The notes: generated by a model not told the origin, from the sequence alone. A DNA stretch of 64,000 nucleotides from Agromyces sp. LHK192 (GCF_004006235.1 NZ_CP034753.1:372001-436000), one strand, 5' to 3'; shown: positions 42,990 to 53,415, counted from the stretch's first letter. A program made the numbers and translations.

Positions 42990-45520
42990 CGCGTCTCCTC
43001 CTTCGCGCCGGCGGCCGGCAGCGTGACGACCATCGTGAGGCCGCCGCCCGGCGTGTCCTCGGCTTCGAGCGTGCCCGACATGCCCTCGACGAATCCCTTC
43101 GACAGGGCCAGCCCGAGCCCGAGGCCGGTGTCGTTGTCGGTGTCGCCGAGTCGCTGGAACGGCGTGAACATCTCGTCGCGACGGTCCGCGCTGATGCCCG
43201 GGCCGCGGTCGACCACGCGCAGTTCGACGCGGTCGAGGAACGCGCTGGCCGCGACGCGCACCCGTTGCCCCGCTGGGGAGTGCCGCACCGCGTTCGCGAG
43301 GAGGTTCACCATGACGCGCTGGAGCAGCACCGCGTCGGCCGACGCCGGACGCAGGTCGTCGGCGAAGTGCAGTTCGACCTCGCCGGGCCCCAGGCCCAGC
43401 TCGTCGAGCGCGGGGAGCACGACGTCGACGACGTCGGTCGGTGCGAGCGTCACCGCGAGGGCGCCGGCCTGCACGCGGCTCGTGTCGAGCAGGTTCTCGA
43501 CGAGCGCCGCGAGCGCGTCGAGGCTCTCCGACGCCGTCGCGAGCAACTCGGCCCGCTCGTCGTCGGTGAGGCGCAGGTCGGGTTCCCGCAGCGCGCTCAC
43601 CGACGCCGACGCCGAGGTGAGCGGGCGGCGCAGGTCGTGGCCGACCGCGGCCAGCAGCGCCGAGCGCACCCGATCGGCAGCGGCGAGCTCGCCGGCCTCC
43701 TCCGCCGCGCGTTCGAGCCCGCCGTGTTCGACCGCCGCATCGAGCCGGGTCGCGATGACCTGGAGCAGACGGCGTTCGGATGCCTCGAGGTCGGGCCCGT
43801 GCAGTACGAGCACGCCGCGCGTGCCGATCGGGATCTCGGTGATCCGGTCGTCGTTGGCGGGCTCGCCGTCGGCCACCCGGGGCTCGCCGTCGACGAGCAG
43901 GCGCACCCCGGTGAGCCCGAACGCCTCGCGCGTCTGCGTGACCATGGCCTGCAATGCGTCCTCGCCGCGAAGCACGCTGCCGGCGATCGTGGCGAGCAGC
44001 TGCGACTCGGCGGCCGCGCGCCTGGCGACGCGGGTGCGGCGGGCTGCCTGGTCGACGACGTAGCTGACGAGCAGGGCGTTGAGCACGTAGAACACGAGGG
44101 CGAGGAACTGCCGCGGTTCGGCGATGGTCAGCGTGTACAGCGGCTGGATGAACAGGAAGTTGAGGGTGAGCCCCGACAGCACGGCCGCGAACAGGGCCGG
44201 CCAGATGCCGCCGACGAGGGCCACCACGACGACCAGGAGCTGGTACGCCAGCACGTCGCTGGTGATCGACGCCTCGGTATGGAAGATCGTCAGCAGCCAG
44301 CTCACCAGCGGGCCGGCGACGAGCGCGATCGCGAAGCCGGCGAGCAGGCGCGTGCGGCTGAGGGCGCCGCCGATGCGGGGGAGCGTGAACCCGCGCCCGG
44401 CTGCCGCATGCGTGACGATGTGCACGTCGATGTCGCCCGACTCGCGGATCACGGTGGCGCCGATGCCGGGCCCGGTGAATGCGGCCTGGAGACGCGAACG
44501 CCGGCTCACGCCGATGACGAGCTGCGTGGCATCCGAACCCCGCGCGAAGTCGACCAGGGCGCGGGGCACGTCCTCGCCGACCACCTGGTGGAATGTGCCG
44601 CCGAGCTGCTCGACGAGCGTTCGCTGCCGGTCGATCGCCTCGGGATGCCGGGCCCGCAGGCCGTCGGGGGTCGTGACGTGAACGGCCATGAGCTGCCCGC
44701 CCGACGACCGCGACGCGATGCGCGCGCCCCGTCGCAGCAGGGTCTCGCCTTCGGGCCCACCGGGCAGGGCGACCACGACGCGTTCGCGGGCCTCCCACTT
44801 GCGGTCGATCCCGTGCTCGGCCCGGTACGCCTTCAGGGCCTGGTCGACCTCGTCGGCGAGCCACAGCAGCGCGAGCTCGCGCAACGCCGTCAGGTTGCCG
44901 AGCCGGAAGTAGTTCGACAGCGCGGCGTCGATGCGCTCGGCGGGGTAGACGAGGCCCTGCGCGAGCCGGTCGCGCAGCGCCTGCGGCGCCAGGTCGACCA
45001 CCTCGACCTGGTCGGCGCTGCGGAGCACGGCGTCGGGGATCGTCTCGCGTTGCGCGGCACCGGTGATCTCGAGCACGACGTCTCCGAGCGACTCGATGTG
45101 CTGGGCGTTCACCGTCGAGATGACGTCGATGCCGGCGTCGAGGAGGTCCTGCACGTCCTGCCAGCGCTTCGCGTGCCGGCCGCCCGGCGCGTTGGTGTGC
45201 GCGAGCTCGTCGACCAGGGCGATCTCGGGGGCCCGGGCGAGGACCGCGTCGAGGTCGAGCTCGTCGAGCCCGAGTCCGCGGTGCTCCTCGCGGCGACGCG
45301 GCACGACCTCGAGGCCGTCGACCATCGCGGCGGTCGCCGCCCGCCCGTGCGTCTCCACGAAGGCGACCACGATGTCTCGGCCCTCCGCCAGGAGCCGGCG
45401 GCCCTCCTCGAGCATCGTGTACGTCTTCCCGACGCCGGGGGCGGCTCCGAGGAGGACTCGGAGCCGCCCCCGGCGGGAATGGGCGGAAGTCGCCGTGCCC
45501 TGGTCGGCACTCGTGGTCAC
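42986..45520 (-). CDS. kdpD: Sensor histidine kinase KdpD
   Basis: The 844-residue kinase has the N-terminal KdpD domain with Walker motif GAAPGVGKTYTMLEEG and VDELAHTNAPG. Next come a universal-stress-protein-like domain (about 230-370), four membrane helices (about 390-490), a GAF-like segment, the phospho-acceptor His in GHDLRRPLTS, and a HATPase with NAVRHSPAGQRV and DRGPGIS. It senses potassium limitation and phosphorylates KdpE. It is 30 bp downstream of kdpC. Confidence 0.96.
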   Translation of the reverse strand: MTTSADQGTATSAHSRRGRLRVLLGAAPGVGKTYTMLEEGRRLLAEGRDIVVAFVETHGRAATAAMVDGLEVVPRRREEHRGLGLDELDLDAVLARAPEIALVDELAHTNAPGGRHAKRWQDVQDLLDAGIDVISTVNAQHIESLGDVVLEITGAAQRETIPDAVLRSADQVEVVDLAPQALRDRLAQGLVYPAERIDAALSNYFRLGNLTALRELALLWLADEVDQALKAYRAEHGIDRKWEARERVVVALPGGPEGETLLRRGARIASRSSGGQLMAVHVTTPDGLRARHPEAIDRQRTLVEQLGGTFHQVVGEDVPRALVDFARGSDATQLVIGVSRRSRLQAAFTGPGIGATVIRESGDIDVHIVTHAAAGRGFTLPRIGGALSRTRLLAGFAIALVAGPLVSWLLTIFHTEASITSDVLAYQLLVVVVALVGGIWPALFAAVLSGLTLNFLFIQPLYTLTIAEPRQFLALVFYVLNALLVSYVVDQAARRTRVARRAAAESQLLATIAGSVLRGEDALQAMVTQTREAFGLTGVRLLVDGEPRVADGEPANDDRITEIPIGTRGVLVLHGPDLEASERRLLQVIATRLDAAVEHGGLERAAEEAGELAAADRVRSALLAAVGHDLRRPLTSASASVSALREPDLRLTDDERAELLATASESLDALAALVENLLDTSRVQAGALAVTLAPTDVVDVVLPALDELGLGPGEVELHFADDLRPASADAVLLQRVMVNLLANAVRHSPAGQRVRVAASAFLDRVELRVVDRGPGISADRRDEMFTPFQRLGDTDNDTGLGLGLALSKGFVEGMSGTLEAEDTPGGGLTMVVTLPAAGAKEETR

Positions 45521-45550
45521 GCGGTCAGTCTCCCACGCCGGTCGCCCGGA

Positions 45551-46162
45551 TCATCGGCCGAGCTCGGTGAGCGCGAGGTTCAGCTCGAGCACGTTGACCG
45601 TCGGCTCGCCGAGGTATCCGAGGTCCCGGCCCTGCGTGTGCTGTTCGACGAGGGACGCGACCTCGTCGGCGGGCAGGTCGCGTGCCGCGGCGACGCGATC
45701 GACCTGCAGCCGCGCGTACGCGGGGCTGATGTGCGGGTCGAGGCCCGACGCGGATGCGGTGACCGCGTCGGCCGGGACCTCCGCCTCGGGGACGCCGTCG
45801 AACTCGGCGACCTGCGCCTTGCGCTCGGTGATCGCGGCGATGAGGTCCTCGTTCTCGGGCCCGAGGTTGCTGCCGCTCGATGCGCCGCCGTCGTAGCCGT
45901 CGCCGGCGGCCGAGGGCCGCGGCTGGAACCATTCGGCCAGCGGTTCGCCGTCGGCGTCGGTGAACGACTGGCCGATGAGCGAGGAGCCGACGACATCGCC
46001 GTCGGCGTTCCGGACGATCGAGCCGTTCGCCTGGGCCGGCATCGCGACCTGGCCGATCACGGTGACCGCGAGCGGGTAGCCGAGGCCGAGCACGACGGTG
46101 AACACGAGGAGGGCGCGCAGTGCGGTCCAGTGGGTGCGCGCGGTCTGCGTGGTGGTGGACAT
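45551..46162 (-). CDS. kdpC: Potassium-transporting ATPase subunit KdpC
   Basis: The 203-residue protein has one N-terminal membrane helix (about 15-35) and an exported domain. That domain has GSSLIGQSF, WFQPRPSAAGDGYDGGASSGSNLGPEN and ASASGLDPHISPAYA, all hallmarks of KdpC, which stabilises the KdpFABC complex. The ATG at 46162 has a GGAAGG-like site upstream and lies 25 bp after kdpB. Confidence 0.97.
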   Translation of the reverse strand: MSTTTQTARTHWTALRALLVFTVVLGLGYPLAVTVIGQVAMPAQANGSIVRNADGDVVGSSLIGQSFTDADGEPLAEWFQPRPSAAGDGYDGGASSGSNLGPENEDLIAAITERKAQVAEFDGVPEAEVPADAVTASASGLDPHISPAYARLQVDRVAAARDLPADEVASLVEQHTQGRDLGYLGEPTVNVLELNLALTELGR

Positions 46163-46187
46163 GGGTGTGGTTTCCTTCCGTCCGGAC

Positions 46188-48437
46188 TCAGAATCCGGGG
46201 ATGAGGCGCACGACGAGGTCGATGAGCCAGATGCCGATGAACGGGGCGATGATGCCGCCGAGCCCGTAGACCAGCAGGTTGCGGCCGAGCACCTTCGAGG
46301 CACTGCCCGCGCGATAGCGGACGCCGCGGAGGGCGAGCGGGATCAGCACGATGATGATGATCGCGTTGAAGATGATCGCCGACAGCACGGCCGAGGCCGG
46401 CGAGTGCAGCTGCATCAGGTTCAGCGCCTGGAGGCCCGGGAACACGCCCGCGAACATCGCCGGGATGATCGCGAAGTACTTCGCGATGTCGTTGGCGATC
46501 GAGAACGTGGTCAGGGCGCCGCGCGTGATGAGCAACTGCTTGCCGATGCGCACGATGTCGATGAGCTTCGTCGGGTCGCTGTCGAGGTCGACCATGTTGC
46601 CGGCCTCCTTCGCGGCCGACGTGCCGGAGTTCATCGCGACGCCGACGTCGGCCTGCGCGAGCGCGGGCGCGTCGTTGGTGCCGTCGCCGGTCATCGCGAC
46701 GAGGTCACCGTCCTCCTGCGCCTTCCTGATCAGCGCCAGCTTGTCCTCGGGCGTCGCCTCGGCGAGGTAGTCGTCGACGCCGGCCTCGGCGGCGATGGCC
46801 TTTGCGGTGAGCGGGTTGTCGCCCGTGATCATGACTGTGCGGATGCCCATCGCGCGCAGTTCCGCGAACCGCTCGACGAGGCCGTCCTTGACGACGTCCT
46901 TGAGGTGGATGACGCCGAGCAGGCGCGTCGCCGGCTCCGCCCCGTCGGCGCCGGGCGTGCGCACGGCGACGACGAGCGGGGTGCCGCCGGACGACGAGAT
47001 CGCGTCGACGTGTCGCTGGAGTTCGTCGTGCAGGTTCACGGGGATGCGCCCGGTCTCCTCGGTCCAGGCGAGGACGGCGGATGCCGCACCCTTGCGCACG
47101 ACCAGGCCGCCGGCGAGGTCGATGCCCGACATGCGGGTCTGGGCGGTGAACGGCACCGGCTCGCCGGCGGGCACGGAGGCCGGGTCGTCGAACCGGATGC
47201 CGCGGGTCGCGGCGAGCTCGACGATCGAGCTGCCCTCAGGGGTCGGGTCGGCGAGCGACGCGAGCGCGGCGGCACGGGTGAACTCGTGCTCGGCGACGCC
47301 CGAGAGCGCGACGAACTCGGTCGCCCGACGGTTGCCGTAGGTGATCGTGCCGGTCTTGTCGAGCAGCAGCGTGGTCACGTCGCCCGCGGCCTCGACCGCG
47401 CGCCCCGACATGGCGAGCACGTTGCGCTGCACCAGGCGGTCCATGCCGGCGATGCCGATGGCCGAGAGGAGAGCGCCGATCGTCGTCGGGATCAGGCAGA
47501 CGAGCAGTGCGATGAGCACCGGGATGCTCGCCGGCGCCGCCGCGTAGGACGCGATCGGGTTGATCGTCAGCACGACGACCAGGAACACGATCGACAGGCT
47601 TGCCAGCAGGATGTTCAGCGCCACCTCGTTCGGCGTCTTCTGCCGGGCGGCGCCCTCGACGAGCGCGATCATGCGGTCGACGAACGTCTCGCCCGGCTTC
47701 GACGTGATGCGGACGACGATGCGGTCGCTCAGCACGCGGGTGCCGCCGGTGACGGCCGAGCGGTCGCCGCCCGACTCGCGGACGACGGGGGCCGACTCGC
47801 CGGTGATGGCCGACTCGTCGACCGACGCGATGCCGTCGACGATGTCGCCGTCGCCAGGGATGAGGTCGCCCGCCGCCACGACGACCACGTCGCCGATGCG
47901 CAGGTCGCCGCTCGCGACATCCGTCGTCGATGCGGTGCGCGCCGCCGGGTCGGCCTTCGCGTCGTACTGCTCGACGCGGTGCGCGACCGTGGACGTGCGG
48001 GTCTTGCGCAGGGTGTCGGCCTGCGCCTTGCCGCGGCCCTCGGCGACCGACTCCGCGAGGTTCGCGAAGACGACTGTGAGCCAGAGCCAGGCCGCGATGG
48101 CCCAGGTGAAGCTCGCGGGGACGTCGGAGCCGCCGGAGGTCGACGGGCCGCCCAGGAAGGGTTCGGCGATCGCGATCGCCGTGGTGAGCAGGGCGCCGAT
48201 CTCCACGATGAACATGACGGGGTTCCGCCACATTTCGCGGGGGTCGAGCTTGCGCAGTGCGCCGGGGAGGGCGGCGACGACCTGCTTCACGCCGAAGGGG
48301 GCCTTCGGCTGGCCGTGGTCGTGGCCGGAGTCACCCGGGTGGCCGGGACCGCTGACGGCAGGGCCGGTGGAGCCCGTGGCGCCCGCGGCGCCCGGGCCGT
48401 CGCTCGGCGACGAGGTGCGTGTGGTGATGGTGGACAT
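46188..48437 (-). CDS. kdpB: Potassium-transporting P-type ATPase subunit KdpB
   Basis: The 749-residue ATPase begins with a Pro/Gly-rich stretch of about 30 residues longer than usual. It has the TGES actuator loop, the phosphorylation site [28 protein letters not shown] and [20 protein letters not shown]. It powers KdpA-mediated potassium uptake. It is separated from kdpA by 3 bp. Confidence 0.98.
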   Translation of the reverse strand: MSTITTRTSSPSDGPGAAGATGSTGPAVSGPGHPGDSGHDHGQPKAPFGVKQVVAALPGALRKLDPREMWRNPVMFIVEIGALLTTAIAIAEPFLGGPSTSGGSDVPASFTWAIAAWLWLTVVFANLAESVAEGRGKAQADTLRKTRTSTVAHRVEQYDAKADPAARTASTTDVASGDLRIGDVVVVAAGDLIPGDGDIVDGIASVDESAITGESAPVVRESGGDRSAVTGGTRVLSDRIVVRITSKPGETFVDRMIALVEGAARQKTPNEVALNILLASLSIVFLVVVLTINPIASYAAAPASIPVLIALLVCLIPTTIGALLSAIGIAGMDRLVQRNVLAMSGRAVEAAGDVTTLLLDKTGTITYGNRRATEFVALSGVAEHEFTRAAALASLADPTPEGSSIVELAATRGIRFDDPASVPAGEPVPFTAQTRMSGIDLAGGLVVRKGAASAVLAWTEETGRIPVNLHDELQRHVDAISSSGGTPLVVAVRTPGADGAEPATRLLGVIHLKDVVKDGLVERFAELRAMGIRTVMITGDNPLTAKAIAAEAGVDDYLAEATPEDKLALIRKAQEDGDLVAMTGDGTNDAPALAQADVGVAMNSGTSAAKEAGNMVDLDSDPTKLIDIVRIGKQLLITRGALTTFSIANDIAKYFAIIPAMFAGVFPGLQALNLMQLHSPASAVLSAIIFNAIIIIVLIPLALRGVRYRAGSASKVLGRNLLVYGLGGIIAPFIGIWLIDLVVRLIPGF

Positions 48438-48440
48438 GGA

Positions 48441-50114
48441 TCAGCTCAGCCCTTCCGCCAGGGGACCCAGCGTGAGAACGGGGAAATAGGTGAGTGCGGT
48501 CACGATGACCGTGACGCCGACGAGGAGGCCGACGAACTGCGGCCGGTGCGTCGGCAGGGTGCCCGCCGTCGAGGGAACGCGGTCCTGCGCGGCGAGGCTG
48601 CCGGCCAGGGCGAGCACCAGGACGATCGGGATGAACCGGCCGAGCAGCATCGCGATGCCGAGCGCGGTGTTCATCCAGTCGGTGTTCGCCGTCAGGCCGG
48701 CGAACGCGGAGCCGTTGTTGTTCGCCGCCGAGGTGAACGCGTACAGCACCTCGCTCAGGCCGTGCACACCGGGGTTCCAGATCGACGTGGACTCGACGTC
48801 CTCGCGAACGCCGGGGAGCGCGAAGCTCAGCGCGGTGCCGGCGAGCACGAGCGTCGGGGTGACGAGGATGTACAGGGCCGCGAGCTTGATCTCGCGCGGC
48901 CCGATCTTCTTGCCGAGGTACTCGGGCGTGCGGCCGACGAGGAGCCCCGCGATGAACACCGCGATGACCGCGAGCACGAGCATGCCGTACAGGCCCGAGC
49001 CGACGCCGCCGGGGGCGACCTCGCCGAGCATCATGTTCAGCATCGGCATCATGCCGCCGAGCGCCGTGTACGAGTCGTGCATCGAGTTGACCGCGCCCGT
49101 CGACGTGAGGGTCGTCGCGCTGGCGAACAGCGTCGAGCCGGCGATGCCGTAGCGGGTCTCCTTGCCCTCCATGGCGCCGCCCGCGAGTTCGGGGGCGGTG
49201 CCGGAGCCGACCATCTCGAACGCGGTCGCCGCGACGAGGGAGGCGACGAAGAGCGTCGACATCACGCCCAGGATCGCGTAGCCCTGCCTGTTCGAGCCGA
49301 CCATGCGGCCGAAGGTGCGGGGGAGCGCGAACGGGATGGCAAGCAGCAGCACGATCTCGAAGAGGCTCGTCCACGCCGTCGGGTTCTCGAACGGGTGCGC
49401 CGAGTTCGCGTTGAAGAATCCGCCGCCGTTCGTGCCGAGTTCCTTGATCGCCTCCTGCGAGGCGACGGGGCCGCCGGGGAGCACCTGCGTGCCGCCCGAG
49501 AGCGTGGTGGCCTCGGTGAAGCCGTTGACGTTCTGCACCACTCCGCCGATGAGCAGCACGATGGCCGCGACGAACGAGAGCGGGAGCAGCACGCGGAACG
49601 AACCGCGCACGATGTCGACCCAGACGTTGCCGATCGTGCCGCTGCGGCGGCGGGCGAACCCGCGCACCAGGGCGATCGCGACGGCGATGCCGACGGCGCC
49701 GGAGACGAAGTTCTGCACCGCGAGTCCGGCGAACTGCACCGTGTACCCGAGCGTGAGCTCGGGCGAGTACGACTGCCAGTTCGTGTTGGTGACGAACGAT
49801 GCGGCGGTGTTGAACGAGAGGCCCTCGGGCACGGCCGGCAGGCCGAGCGAGTACGGCAGCAGGGCCTGCGTGCGCTGCAGTGCGTAGACCAGCAGCACGC
49901 CGACGACGCTGAACGCGAGCACGCCCCGCGTGTACGCGCCGGCCGTCTGCTCGCGGTCGGGGTCGACCCCGATCAGGCGGTAGACGCCGCGCTCGATGCG
50001 GGCGTGCTTCTCGGTGGTGAAGACGTGGGCGAGGTAGTCGCCCAGCGGGCGATACAACAGGGCGATGATCAGGGCGACCGTCGCGGCCTGGAGGATGGCG
50101 AAGAGGACGTCCAA
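48441..50114 (-). CDS. kdpA: Potassium-transporting ATPase subunit KdpA
   Basis: The 557-residue membrane protein has about ten helices with the four selectivity-filter-like regions of KdpA, for example [45 protein letters not shown] and [14 protein letters not shown]. It forms the potassium channel of the Kdp pump. The start is a TTG at 50114, with GAGAGG upstream inside the end of kdpF; no ATG fits the conserved N-terminus. Confidence 0.97.
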   Translation of the reverse strand: MDVLFAILQAATVALIIALLYRPLGDYLAHVFTTEKHARIERGVYRLIGVDPDREQTAGAYTRGVLAFSVVGVLLVYALQRTQALLPYSLGLPAVPEGLSFNTAASFVTNTNWQSYSPELTLGYTVQFAGLAVQNFVSGAVGIAVAIALVRGFARRRSGTIGNVWVDIVRGSFRVLLPLSFVAAIVLLIGGVVQNVNGFTEATTLSGGTQVLPGGPVASQEAIKELGTNGGGFFNANSAHPFENPTAWTSLFEIVLLLAIPFALPRTFGRMVGSNRQGYAILGVMSTLFVASLVAATAFEMVGSGTAPELAGGAMEGKETRYGIAGSTLFASATTLTSTGAVNSMHDSYTALGGMMPMLNMMLGEVAPGGVGSGLYGMLVLAVIAVFIAGLLVGRTPEYLGKKIGPREIKLAALYILVTPTLVLAGTALSFALPGVREDVESTSIWNPGVHGLSEVLYAFTSAANNNGSAFAGLTANTDWMNTALGIAMLLGRFIPIVLVLALAGSLAAQDRVPSTAGTLPTHRPQFVGLLVGVTVIVTALTYFPVLTLGPLAEGLS

Positions 50115-50115
50115 C

Positions 50116-50205
50116 TCAGAACCTCTCGGGACGGATCAGGGCGACCACGAGGTACGCGATGGCGGCGACCCCCAGCGCGGCGGCGAGCAGCTCGAAGACG
50201 ATCAC
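50116..50205 (-). CDS. kdpF: Potassium-transporting ATPase subunit KdpF (29 aa)
   Basis: The 29-codon ORF has one membrane helix and ends VALIRPERF, the characteristic KdpF ending. It starts with GTG overlapping the stop of the preceding tiny ORF and ends one base before the kdpA TTG. KdpF is the lipid-like stabilising peptide of the Kdp complex. Confidence 0.92.
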   Translation of the reverse strand: MIVFELLAAALGVAAIAYLVVALIRPERF

Positions 50206-50285
50206 AGCTTCTCGACCCCCTTCGCGATGAGGCCGAGGAGGGCGAACGTCGCGATGACGATGGCGACGTAGACGAGGTCCAGCAC
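50202..50285 (-). CDS. 27-residue membrane peptide upstream of kdpF
   Basis: A GTG at 50285 with GGAG six bases upstream opens a 27-codon ORF. It reads as one hydrophobic helix followed by LIAKGVEKL, with its TGA overlapping the kdpF GTG. The -CEKL/-VEKL-ended peptide occurs in front of kdp operons in several phyla by my recollection, but it has no standard name. It may be a further small subunit or a translational coupler. Confidence 0.72.
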   Translation of the reverse strand: MLDLVYVAIVIATFALLGLIAKGVEKL

Positions 50286-50330
50286 GGGGACTCCAGGCTT
50301 GGGATTCCGGGGCCGCGGACGCGGCGGCGG

Positions 50331-50348
50331 GCAGCCCGATCGGGCTGC
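50331..50348. promoter_or_regulatory. 18-bp perfect palindrome upstream of the kdp operon
   Basis: GCAGCCCGATCGGGCTGC is fully self-complementary and lies 46 bp before the first kdp start codon. It could be a KdpE or other regulator site, or a leader stem. Confidence 0.5.
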
Positions 50349-50556
50349 ACGGAAGATGCAACACCCGGTCCCGCCGCGTCGTGCCGATCCTCACGGATCC
50401 CTAACGGCCGGCGCCGCGATCCTGACGCGTCGCAGATCGGATGCCCCGCCGAACGCCCGATGCGTCAGCCGGTCGCTCGCCCGCCGCGCCGGTCGCCGCT
50501 GCGCGATCCGAGCCCGCCGGCGCGGCTTCGGGCCGTGGTGCGGATACGCTCAGCAC

Positions 50557-50979
50557 GTGACCGCGCTCGAGATCCTCTCCGTCGCCGTCGAGGTGCTGAG
50601 TTGGATCGGACTCGGCGTCGGCGTGCCGCTGCTCATCGCCGCGCTGATCGCGCGGGCGGTCGACGCGAGCCGCGACGAGGTCGACGTCGTCGTCCTGCAC
50701 CCCGAGGTCGCCGAAGGCGCGGAGCGGATGCCCGGCCAGGGGCGCCCGGTGCTGCGCTGGTTCGCGGGCGACGAGCTGCACGAACGCCCCGTGGAGCCTG
50801 GCGAGCTCGACGAGATCGACGACCACGACGGCGCCGTCGGCTACGCGCGCGGCGGCGACCTGCGCTTCCATCGCCGCGGTTCGGCGGCGAAGGTGCTCAC
50901 GACGCTCGCGGTCGTGCTGCTCGGCGTGGGTTCGCTGTCGCTCATCGCCTCGTTCGTGCTGATGTTCGTCGACGGCTGA
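50557..50979 (+). CDS. Small two-span membrane protein
   Basis: The 140-residue protein has membrane helices at about 8-35 and 112-138 with an acidic cytoplasmic or exposed loop between them (VEPGELDEIDDHDGAVGYARGG). No family is recognised. A TACGCT -10 (50545-50550) ends 6 nt before the GTG, so the transcript is probably leaderless. It is divergent from kdp. Confidence 0.75.
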   Translation: MTALEILSVAVEVLSWIGLGVGVPLLIAALIARAVDASRDEVDVVVLHPEVAEGAERMPGQGRPVLRWFAGDELHERPVEPGELDEIDDHDGAVGYARGGDLRFHRRGSAAKVLTTLAVVLLGVGSLSLIASFVLMFVDG

Positions 50980-51031
50980 GCGGGGCTCGTCGAGGGCTGA
51001 GCGGCTGAGCGGGCTGGGCGGATCGCCCGGA

Positions 51032-51580
51032 TCAGTCGTCCAGCAGCGACGCCGCTCGACGGGCCTCGGCGTGGGCCCGCGTCCACGCCGTCCGATGGTC
51101 GTCGGCGGTCTGGGCGCCTGAAGCGAGCCGGTCGTCGGCTCGTTCGAGGTCCGCCCGGATCCGGCGGACCTTCGCGCAGCCGCGTTCCTCGGCGAGCGTC
51201 GGGTGCAGGTCGGAGTGGTGCGCGCTGAGCACCGCGGTCCGCCGACGCACCCTCGCGGTGAGCACGGCGACCGTGATCGACGAGATCACGGCGAGGGCGG
51301 CGCCCGCGGCGACGCCGGCCATGACGGCGTCGAGGCCGCCGAGGAGCGCGGCGACGGCCGCGGCGCCCACGACCGCCGCGATCGCGACCAGCGGCGAGGC
51401 GCGGTGCACGCGGACCAGCCGTCGGAGGGCGTCGGGCGTGCCGGGCGGCAGGATCACGAGGAAGGTCGTGGTCTCGCCGTACCGGCCGGTCTCGGTCTCG
51501 GTCCATCCCCATGGATGCGCCCGCCGAGCCGGGCGTGCGACGAGGGGATGACTCGGGGGCTCCGTTCGCGTGGACGTCAT
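51032..51580 (-). CDS. Hypothetical two-span membrane protein
   Basis: The 182-residue product has a basic Trp-containing N-terminal segment, two hydrophobic helices (about 62-82 and 88-108) and a long charged helical C-terminus (RADLERADDRLASGAQTADDHRTAW) likely to form a coiled coil. ATG 51580 is chosen although the ribosome site is weak. No family is recognised. Confidence 0.65.
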   Translation of the reverse strand: MTSTRTEPPSHPLVARPARRAHPWGWTETETGRYGETTTFLVILPPGTPDALRRLVRVHRASPLVAIAAVVGAAAVAALLGGLDAVMAGVAAGAALAVISSITVAVLTARVRRRTAVLSAHHSDLHPTLAEERGCAKVRRIRADLERADDRLASGAQTADDHRTAWTRAHAEARRAASLLDD

Positions 51581-51691
51581 GTCGCCATCGTGCGTCGCCC
51601 GGCGCCGGTGCGGAGGCATCCTCACGGAATCCGAACGCCTCGGCGGGCGATCCCGACGGCCCGCACACGACCGCCATCCTGAGGAGTACCC

Positions 51692-51764
51692 GATTCAGGA
51701 GATCGGAAGCTGTTCAGGACCAGATCGCCGATACGCTCCTGAGCAGCTTCCGATCTCCTGAATC
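51692..51764. repeat. 28-bp near-perfect inverted repeat (large hairpin)
   Basis: The arm 51692-51719 and its inverse 51737-51764 agree at 27 of 28 positions, with a 17-base loop; the odd position would be a G-U pair in RNA. Within each arm the word TTCAGGA (or TCAGGA) occurs at both ends. It lies 37 bp beyond the stop of the ABC-2 permease gene. It may be that operon's terminator, an RNase III-type processing stem, or a miniature mobile palindrome. There is no T-run on either side. Confidence 0.9.
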
Positions 51765-51801
51765 CGGCGTTGCCTGTCGGCGGTGGATGCCTCGGCGCGC
51801 G

Positions 51802-53415
51802 CTATCCGCCGGTGGCGAGCTCGCGGCGCCGCATGCCGGCCACCGCCGCGACGGTGCCGACGACCGCGAGGCCGAGCATCCAGAACGCGCCCGACCAGTC
51901 GACGTCGTCGCCGACCGGCACGGGCGAGTGCGCGAACGGCGAGAGGTCGTGCGTCCAATCGGGCAGGCCGAGCAGGTCGCCGAACACGCCCAGGAACGCC
52001 AGCACCCCGAGCACGGCCCACGCGAGCGCGATCGTCAGTCGCGGCACGAAGACGAGCAGCAGGAGCCCGAACGCGAGGAACAGCAGCGCTGCGGGGAACT
52101 GCGCGGCCGCGGCCTCGAGGGCGTCGCCCGCGGCCTGCGCCGGGTCGTCGGCGCGCTGTGCCCCGACCACGCCGCCGAGGGCCGCGCTCGCCAGGATCGC
52201 GGTCACGGCGACGACGCCGATGACGAGGTAGCCGCTGAGCCAGCGCAGCCTCGACAGCGGCGTCGCGAGGATGAGCTCTGCCGTGCCGTGCGCCTCCTCC
52301 TGCCGGGCCCTGATCACGACCTGCAGCGCCGCCGCGGAGGCCAGGATGCCGACGATGCTGAAGAAGGTCGCCGTCAGCGCCTGCGCCATCGACCCGCCGG
52401 GATTCAGCTGCTGGAGCGTCTGCGCGACCGCGGGGACCTCGGTGCCGATCTGGTCGATGAGCGGGCTCAACGCGGTCGCCAGCAGGCCCGTCGCGACGGC
52501 GCCCACCGCCCACGCGATGACCGCGCCCCGGTTGAGGGCCCAGGCGAGGCCAGTGCCACCGCTCAGCAGCGCGCCGGCGGTCGCGCGACCCCGACCGCCT
52601 GCGAAGATGCTCGCGCCCTGGTCGCGTGCCGACTGGAAGGCGAACACGAGGCCGACGAGCACCGCAGCGAAGCCGAGCGAGAGCAGCAGCGGGGTCAGGT
52701 CGTTCGCGTCGAACGCCTCGGTGCGCTGCGCCCAGCCGATCGGCGACAGCCAGCTCACCCACGACGGCGTCACGTGCTGCCCGTCGTCGGAGTAGGTGCC
52801 CGTCGCGTCGCCGATGCCGCGCACGAGGTACGCGCCGAGCACGAATGCGACCGACGCCGCGTTCGCCGCCCGAGAGGTTCGGAACAGCTGAGCCGCGAAC
52901 AAGCCGAACCCGAGGAACGCGACGCCGCTCGCCGCGGTCGCGGCACCCGTGGTGAGCGACCCCCCGGCGTCGAACCCGCCCGCGATGAACACCGCCGCGA
53001 CCGCGAGGCCGAGCAGCACGTTCGCGCCGATGCCGTGCGCGAGCGTCGCGACGGTGGGCAGCACCCGGCCCGCCGGCGTGGCCGCGACGAGCTCGGCACG
53101 CCCCTGCTCCTCGTCGGCCCGCGTGTGCCGGACCGCGAGGAACGTGCTCATGAGCCCCGCCATGAGCGCGAGGAACGCGAAGATCAGGAAGAACGCGAAC
53201 GGCCCCTCGTCGGCGCCGTTCGGGGTTCCGCGGAAGATCAGGATGGCGGGCGCCGTCGCGGTCAGCGCGAGCACCCCGGCGCGCTCGGTCGCGTCGGCGA
53301 ACGTCGTCGTCACCGCGGTGCCCGCGGCGCCGGCGAGCGCGGCGGTCCCCGCGATCCACAGCAGCAGCTGCAGCCAGTCGCGGCGCACCCGCTGCCCCAG
53401 CAGGGTGCGCATCAT
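51802..53415 (-). CDS. ABC-2 type exporter permease
   Basis: The 537-residue protein has about twelve hydrophobic segments in two halves. Each half has a cytoplasmic RADEEQGRAELVAATPAGR-like or ARQEEAHGTAELILATPLSR loop, the feature of fused ABC-2 permeases such as those of antibiotic exporters. The ATG at 53415 overlaps the ATPase gene stop. With the ATPase it probably exports a drug or lipid-like compound; substrate unknown. Confidence 0.88.
   Translation of the reverse strand: MMRTLLGQRVRRDWLQLLLWIAGTAALAGAAGTAVTTTFADATERAGVLALTATAPAILIFRGTPNGADEGPFAFFLIFAFLALMAGLMSTFLAVRHTRADEEQGRAELVAATPAGRVLPTVATLAHGIGANVLLGLAVAAVFIAGGFDAGGSLTTGAATAASGVAFLGFGLFAAQLFRTSRAANAASVAFVLGAYLVRGIGDATGTYSDDGQHVTPSWVSWLSPIGWAQRTEAFDANDLTPLLLSLGFAAVLVGLVFAFQSARDQGASIFAGGRGRATAGALLSGGTGLAWALNRGAVIAWAVGAVATGLLATALSPLIDQIGTEVPAVAQTLQQLNPGGSMAQALTATFFSIVGILASAAALQVVIRARQEEAHGTAELILATPLSRLRWLSGYLVIGVVAVTAILASAALGGVVGAQRADDPAQAAGDALEAAAAQFPAALLFLAFGLLLLVFVPRLTIALAWAVLGVLAFLGVFGDLLGLPDWTHDLSPFAHSPVPVGDDVDWSGAFWMLGLAVVGTVAAVAGMRRRELATGG

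Noticed and set aside
46098..51008. A very long plus-strand open frame (about 1,636 codons) opposite the kdp operon
   Set aside because: It lies antisense to well-conserved kdpB/kdpA/kdpF and kdpC, is dominated by Arg, Asp, Glu and His, and has no domain or ribosome site; it is a GC-rich codon shadow.
51692..51764. Possible residual sequencing adapter, because AGATCGGAAG inside the hairpin equals the first ten bases of a common Illumina adapter
   Set aside because: The following bases differ from the adapter and the sequence is present as a long symmetric inverted repeat, so biological origin is more likely, though read inspection would settle it.
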